Shown here one piece after another: positions 5,687 through 7,823 of a DNA stretch of 7,823 nt; position 1 is the stretch's first letter, and each line of letters starts with the position of its first letter. Under the pieces are notes generated by a model. It was given only the letters and a program-made list of their open reading frames with translations. It had not been told where the DNA came from and did not search any database. This DNA comes from Spirochaetaceae bacterium (GTDB lineage Bacteria; Spirochaetota; Spirochaetia; Treponematales; Breznakiellaceae): NCBI GenBank assembly GCA_031290405.1, contig JAITNO010000033.1:1-7823 (forward strand), given 5' to 3'. The position numbers and the translations under genes are program-made.

Positions 5687-6232
5687 TTATTTCAGCTCCT
5701 CCAAAGTGATATTCTGATTCGTATAAATACAAATGCTCCCCGCGATTTTCAAGCTTTTTTCCGCAATTTCAGCCGCGCTGAAAGCGGAGCCTTCAAGATA
5801 CGCCAAGGCTGCCGCGTAAGCATAATTCCCCCCGCTTCCAATTGCAAGAGCGTCAGAAGCGGGCTCGATGACGTCCCCCGTCCCCGAGATCAGGAGCGTC
5901 TTTTTGATGTCGGCGGTAAGGAGCAGAGCCTCAAGCCGGCGGAGCGTCCTGTCAGTGCGCCATTCCTTGGCAAGCTCGACGGCGGCCCGCGACAAATCGG
6001 AGGAATACTCCTTGAGCTTTGCCTCGAAGCGGTCAAAGAGCGTGAAGGCGTCCGCCGTCGCGCCGGCAAAACCGCAGAGCACCTTGCCTTCGGAGAGGCG
6101 GCGCACCTTGCGGGCGTTGTTTTTCATCACCGTCTCGCCCATCGTAACCTGGCCGTCTCCCGCCATCGCCAATTTACCGTCCCGCCGCACGGCGATTACC
6201 GTCGTGCTGCGGAATACTTTTTTACTGTTCAT
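5687..6232 (-). CDS. hslV: HslV, proteolytic subunit of the HslVU protease
   Basis: Predicted 181 residues. HslV is the threonine peptidase, related to proteasome beta subunits, that forms a double hexamer capped by HslU. The family's first catalytic threonine aligns with Thr10 in the segment RSTTVIAV. Counting it as Thr1, Asp26, Lys42, Gly54 and Ser133 fall at mature positions 17, 33, 45 and 124, as expected for the active site. The predicted start leaves a nine-residue leader (MNSKKVFRS), where E. coli HslV has only the initiator Met. This implies self-processing or a different N-terminal nucleophile, as reported for Bacillus CodW. The start is well supported by AGAAGGAG five bases upstream of the ATG. 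It lies 117 bases downstream of xerC and nine bases upstream of hslU; the last codons also carry the GGAGGAG available to hslU. Confidence 0.97.
   Translation of the reverse strand: MNSKKVFRSTTVIAVRRDGKLAMAGDGQVTMGETVMKNNARKVRRLSEGKVLCGFAGATADAFTLFDRFEAKLKEYSSDLSRAAVELAKEWRTDRTLRRLEALLLTADIKKTLLISGTGDVIEPASDALAIGSGGNYAYAAALAYLEGSAFSAAEIAEKSLKIAGSICIYTNQNITLEELK
5696..5702 (-). promoter_or_regulatory. Distant ribosome-binding site for hslU
   Basis: GGAGGAG on the minus strand encodes the Glu-Glu near the HslV C-terminus and is the only Shine-Dalgarno-like sequence before hslU. The gap to the hslU ATG (5675-5677) is 18 bases, much longer than the usual five to nine. Translational coupling, with ribosomes ending hslV and restarting on hslU, is the likely reading. 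Confidence 0.5.
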
Positions 6233-6349
6233 TTTTTCTCCTTCTAACTAAAAGTCAATTTTCCATATACCCCAGCTCTTCTTATCGAAAAGCCTGCTTG
6301 CCATATACTCCATCGCTTATCCGCCTGAAGGCTGAAAGCGGCCTTGACG

Positions 6350-7186
6350 CTACGCATGGGGATGCGCGTTTCTATACACGTCCTTCAATCGTTCAATGTT
6401 GGTGTGGGTGTACACCTGCGTCGTCGAAAGGCTTTTGTGCCCCAACAATTCCTGGACGACGCGTATGTCGCAGCCGCCGTTCATAAGGTGCGTGGCAAAA
6501 CTATGGCGCAAGCTGTGCGGATGAATATTCTGGTGGTTTTTGCTGCGCTTTGCGTATTCGCCGATAATCCACTCGGCACCCGCCGTCGATAAAGGACGCC
6601 CCCTCATGCTGATAAAAAGCTCGTCAACCGTTTTATCTTTCTTTAACTTTGCCGCCCGTTCAGGCAGATAGGAAAGTATCGCCACCCTTCCCTCCTGTGA
6701 AAAAAACACCGCCCGTTCCTTGTCGCCCTTGCCTATCACACGCGCTCCTCGACAGTCATGCTCCATATCGCCCAGCTTGAGGGAGAGCGCTTCGCTGATT
6801 CGCAAGCCTGCCGAGTATATTGCCATGATAAGCGCCTCGTCGCGGGCGCTCCAGAGTATGCTTTCTTTTTGCGGAAGAGAGGCGAACTCGCCCATCTCGT
6901 CCTCCCAAAGAAACGCCGGAAGAGTTTTAGGCGCCTTTATATTGCGAAGAGTTTCCGTCGGATTGTCCTTGCGGCAACCAAAACGGACAAGGTAGCGGTA
7001 AAAACCGCGCAACGCCGACAGCGCCCTGTTGACGCTCAGCGCCGCCTTCCCCTCCAAACTCATATCGCCAATGTAGAGCCTGACGTCTTCCCCGTCCGCA
7101 TTTTCAGGCATTATGTCGCGGTTCTCGCAATACGCGCTAAAATCGGCAAGGTCGATGCCGTACGCCTTGAGCGTCTGGGCCGCCAT
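6350..7186 (-). CDS. xerC: XerC-type tyrosine recombinase
   Basis: Predicted 278 residues from the first ATG. All catalytic residues of the tyrosine-recombinase family are visible: Arg129 (GLRISE), Lys153 (GKGDKER), His224 and Arg227 (HSLRHSF), His250 (LLGHKS) and the nucleophile Tyr259 (TTQVYTHT). An N-terminal core-binding (SAM-like) domain occupies about 1-85. Xer recombinases resolve chromosome dimers at dif during division, and a location just upstream of hslVU is typical of XerC. The start is uncertain. Homology clearly continues upstream of the ATG at 7186 (LDQYIDYLRNVRN, matching the first helix of XerC), yet no ATG, GTG or TTG exists there, and the ATG at 7186 has no ribosome-binding site. 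An ATT at 7234-7232, with AAGGA ten bases before it, would give 294 residues, the normal family length, and a 13-base overlap with the MNT gene. An integron or phage integrase is less likely given the context. Confidence 0.93.
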   Translation of the reverse strand: MAAQTLKAYGIDLADFSAYCENRDIMPENADGEDVRLYIGDMSLEGKAALSVNRALSALRGFYRYLVRFGCRKDNPTETLRNIKAPKTLPAFLWEDEMGEFASLPQKESILWSARDEALIMAIYSAGLRISEALSLKLGDMEHDCRGARVIGKGDKERAVFFSQEGRVAILSYLPERAAKLKKDKTVDELFISMRGRPLSTAGAEWIIGEYAKRSKNHQNIHPHSLRHSFATHLMNGGCDIRVVQELLGHKSLSTTQVYTHTNIERLKDVYRNAHPHA

Positions 7187-7221
7187 GTTTCTAACATTGC
7201 GAAGATAATCGATATACTGAT

Positions 7222-7548
7222 CTAGTATAGTAATTCTTTTCCCGTCCTTAAAACTTCTTTTACAAAGGGATTGTCGTTGTCCAATTCCGATGTAGGAAAA
7301 ACATTGGGTTCTATGCTGATTATCCTGTTGTACTTCCGTGCCAAACCGAGAAGTTTTACCTCTGTTTCAAAAATATCCGATACCGGCATATTATCCAAAA
7401 AGAAACACAAATCCAGATCGCTATCCTCGCGAAAAGTCCCTTTTGCATAAGAACCGTATAAATAAGCTTTATTAATCGGAAACACATCTTTTACACCTGC
7501 TAAATAATCCACGATTACTTTATTTGCGGTTTCAATGTCAACAACCAT
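7222..7548 (-). CDS. Minimal nucleotidyltransferase (MNT family, MntA-like)
   Basis: Predicted 108 residues. It carries the nucleotidyltransferase signature GS-x10-DxD exactly: Gly32-Ser33, then Asp44 and Asp46 in DSDLDLCFF. The likely third acidic position is Glu80 (IISIEP) rather than the more usual Asp. Such short proteins pair with HEPN proteins, and in characterised pairs the MNT modifies the HEPN partner with AMP and acts as its antitoxin. The start is well supported by AAAGGAGG (7556-7563) seven bases before the ATG. The gene overlaps the HEPN gene by 34 bases, so the two are translationally coupled. Its 3' end abuts or overlaps xerC. Base composition is visibly AT-richer than the xerC-hslUV block, consistent with horizontal acquisition. 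Function is inferred from family and pairing only. Confidence 0.88.
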   Translation of the reverse strand: MVVDIETANKVIVDYLAGVKDVFPINKAYLYGSYAKGTFREDSDLDLCFFLDNMPVSDIFETEVKLLGLARKYNRIISIEPNVFPTSELDNDNPFVKEVLRTGKELLY

Positions 7549-7823
7549 TCAAATGCCTCCTTTGATTCTTTCAATACAAAACCAGCTTGCGCTTTATTTA
7601 CCACAGACCCAAGCGAACTGATATACTTGGGATAACGCCCCGAGATATAAAAATTCGTTACTCTATCAAATAAATTCCGCCAACGTTCGTCAATCTCTTC
7701 GGTAAGTTTATCTGAAAATCTATCGATGAGCGTATTGATATTGTGTATTTTTGGGATATTATCGTCAAGATAGAGCAGATACAAACCTTTTACCAATTTT
7801 TCCAACGCTTGCTGGCAGCAGAA
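7515..7823 (-). CDS. HEPN-domain protein, N-terminus cut by the window edge
   Basis: The frame is open to the last base of the window, giving 102 visible residues that begin FCCQQALEKLVKG. This matches the first conserved helix of COG2250-type HEPN proteins, so the true start lies outside the window and the internal TTG at 7805 is not the start. The visible part continues with KIHNINTLIDRF and FYISGRYPKYISSL, the RYP segment typical of this group. HEPN proteins are all-helical and often act as RNases or as partners of nucleotidyltransferases. The RNase motif R-x4-6-H is not present in the visible part: its only His is at visible residue 27, ahead of all the arginines except those outside the window. 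So RNase activity is doubtful. It overlaps the MNT gene by 34 bases. The region is AT-rich (the line 7741-7800 has 18 G+C of 60 by eye). Confidence 0.85.
   Translation of the reverse strand, partial: FCCQQALEKLVKGLYLLYLDDNIPKIHNINTLIDRFSDKLTEEIDERWRNLFDRVTNFYISGRYPKYISSLGSVVNKAQAGFVLKESKEAFEWLLTLKPQIK

Noticed and set aside
7803..7805. TTG as the true start of the HEPN gene
   Set aside because: Conserved HEPN sequence (FCCQQALEKL) continues in frame to the window edge, so the gene is simply cut.

Overview
Bacterial chromosomal window, GC-rich (roughly 55-65%) over most of its length and clearly AT-richer in the last ~600 bases. All five protein genes I can support lie on the minus strand, so the window is best read from right to left. 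The gene order xerC-hslV-hslU matches the Bacillota codV-codW-codX order but is also found in other phyla. The apparent lipoprotein signal on the large caspase-like protein suits a diderm such as a synergistete or spirochaete. That phylum guess is weak and comes from general resemblance only.

Layout, right to left. 7823-7222: an AT-rich pair, a HEPN-domain protein cut by the window edge, overlapping a minimal nucleotidyltransferase (MNT). This is the arrangement of HEPN/MNT toxin-antitoxin-like modules. 7186-6350: a XerC-type tyrosine recombinase. Its homology runs about 16 codons upstream of its first ATG, into the end of the MNT gene, without an ATG, GTG or TTG. 6232-5687 and 5677-4142: hslV and hslU, which form the ATP-dependent two-component protease HslVU. 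HslU carries an unusually long I domain. 4141-3779: a ~360-base spacer with a 21-bp tandem repeat and hairpins. 3778-503: a 1091-residue exported protein with 14 WD40 blades, a linker/Ig-like region and a C-terminal caspase-like (peptidase C14) domain with an intact His/Cys dyad. 502-1: a ~500-base non-coding stretch full of G-runs, hairpins and a duplicated 38-bp sequence. It ends in nine perfect copies of an 8-bp repeat placed immediately after a perfect-consensus sigma-70 promoter that reads rightward.

How the parts relate. xerC-hslV-hslU look like one co-directional housekeeping group. The HEPN/MNT pair looks like a later arrival fused to the front of it, and the WD40-caspase gene looks like an independent unit with its own strong ribosome-binding site. 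Nothing here proves a new system. The points most worth checking are the promoter/octamer-repeat arrangement, the 21-bp array, the start of xerC, the HslU insertion, and the exported 14-blade WD40-caspase.
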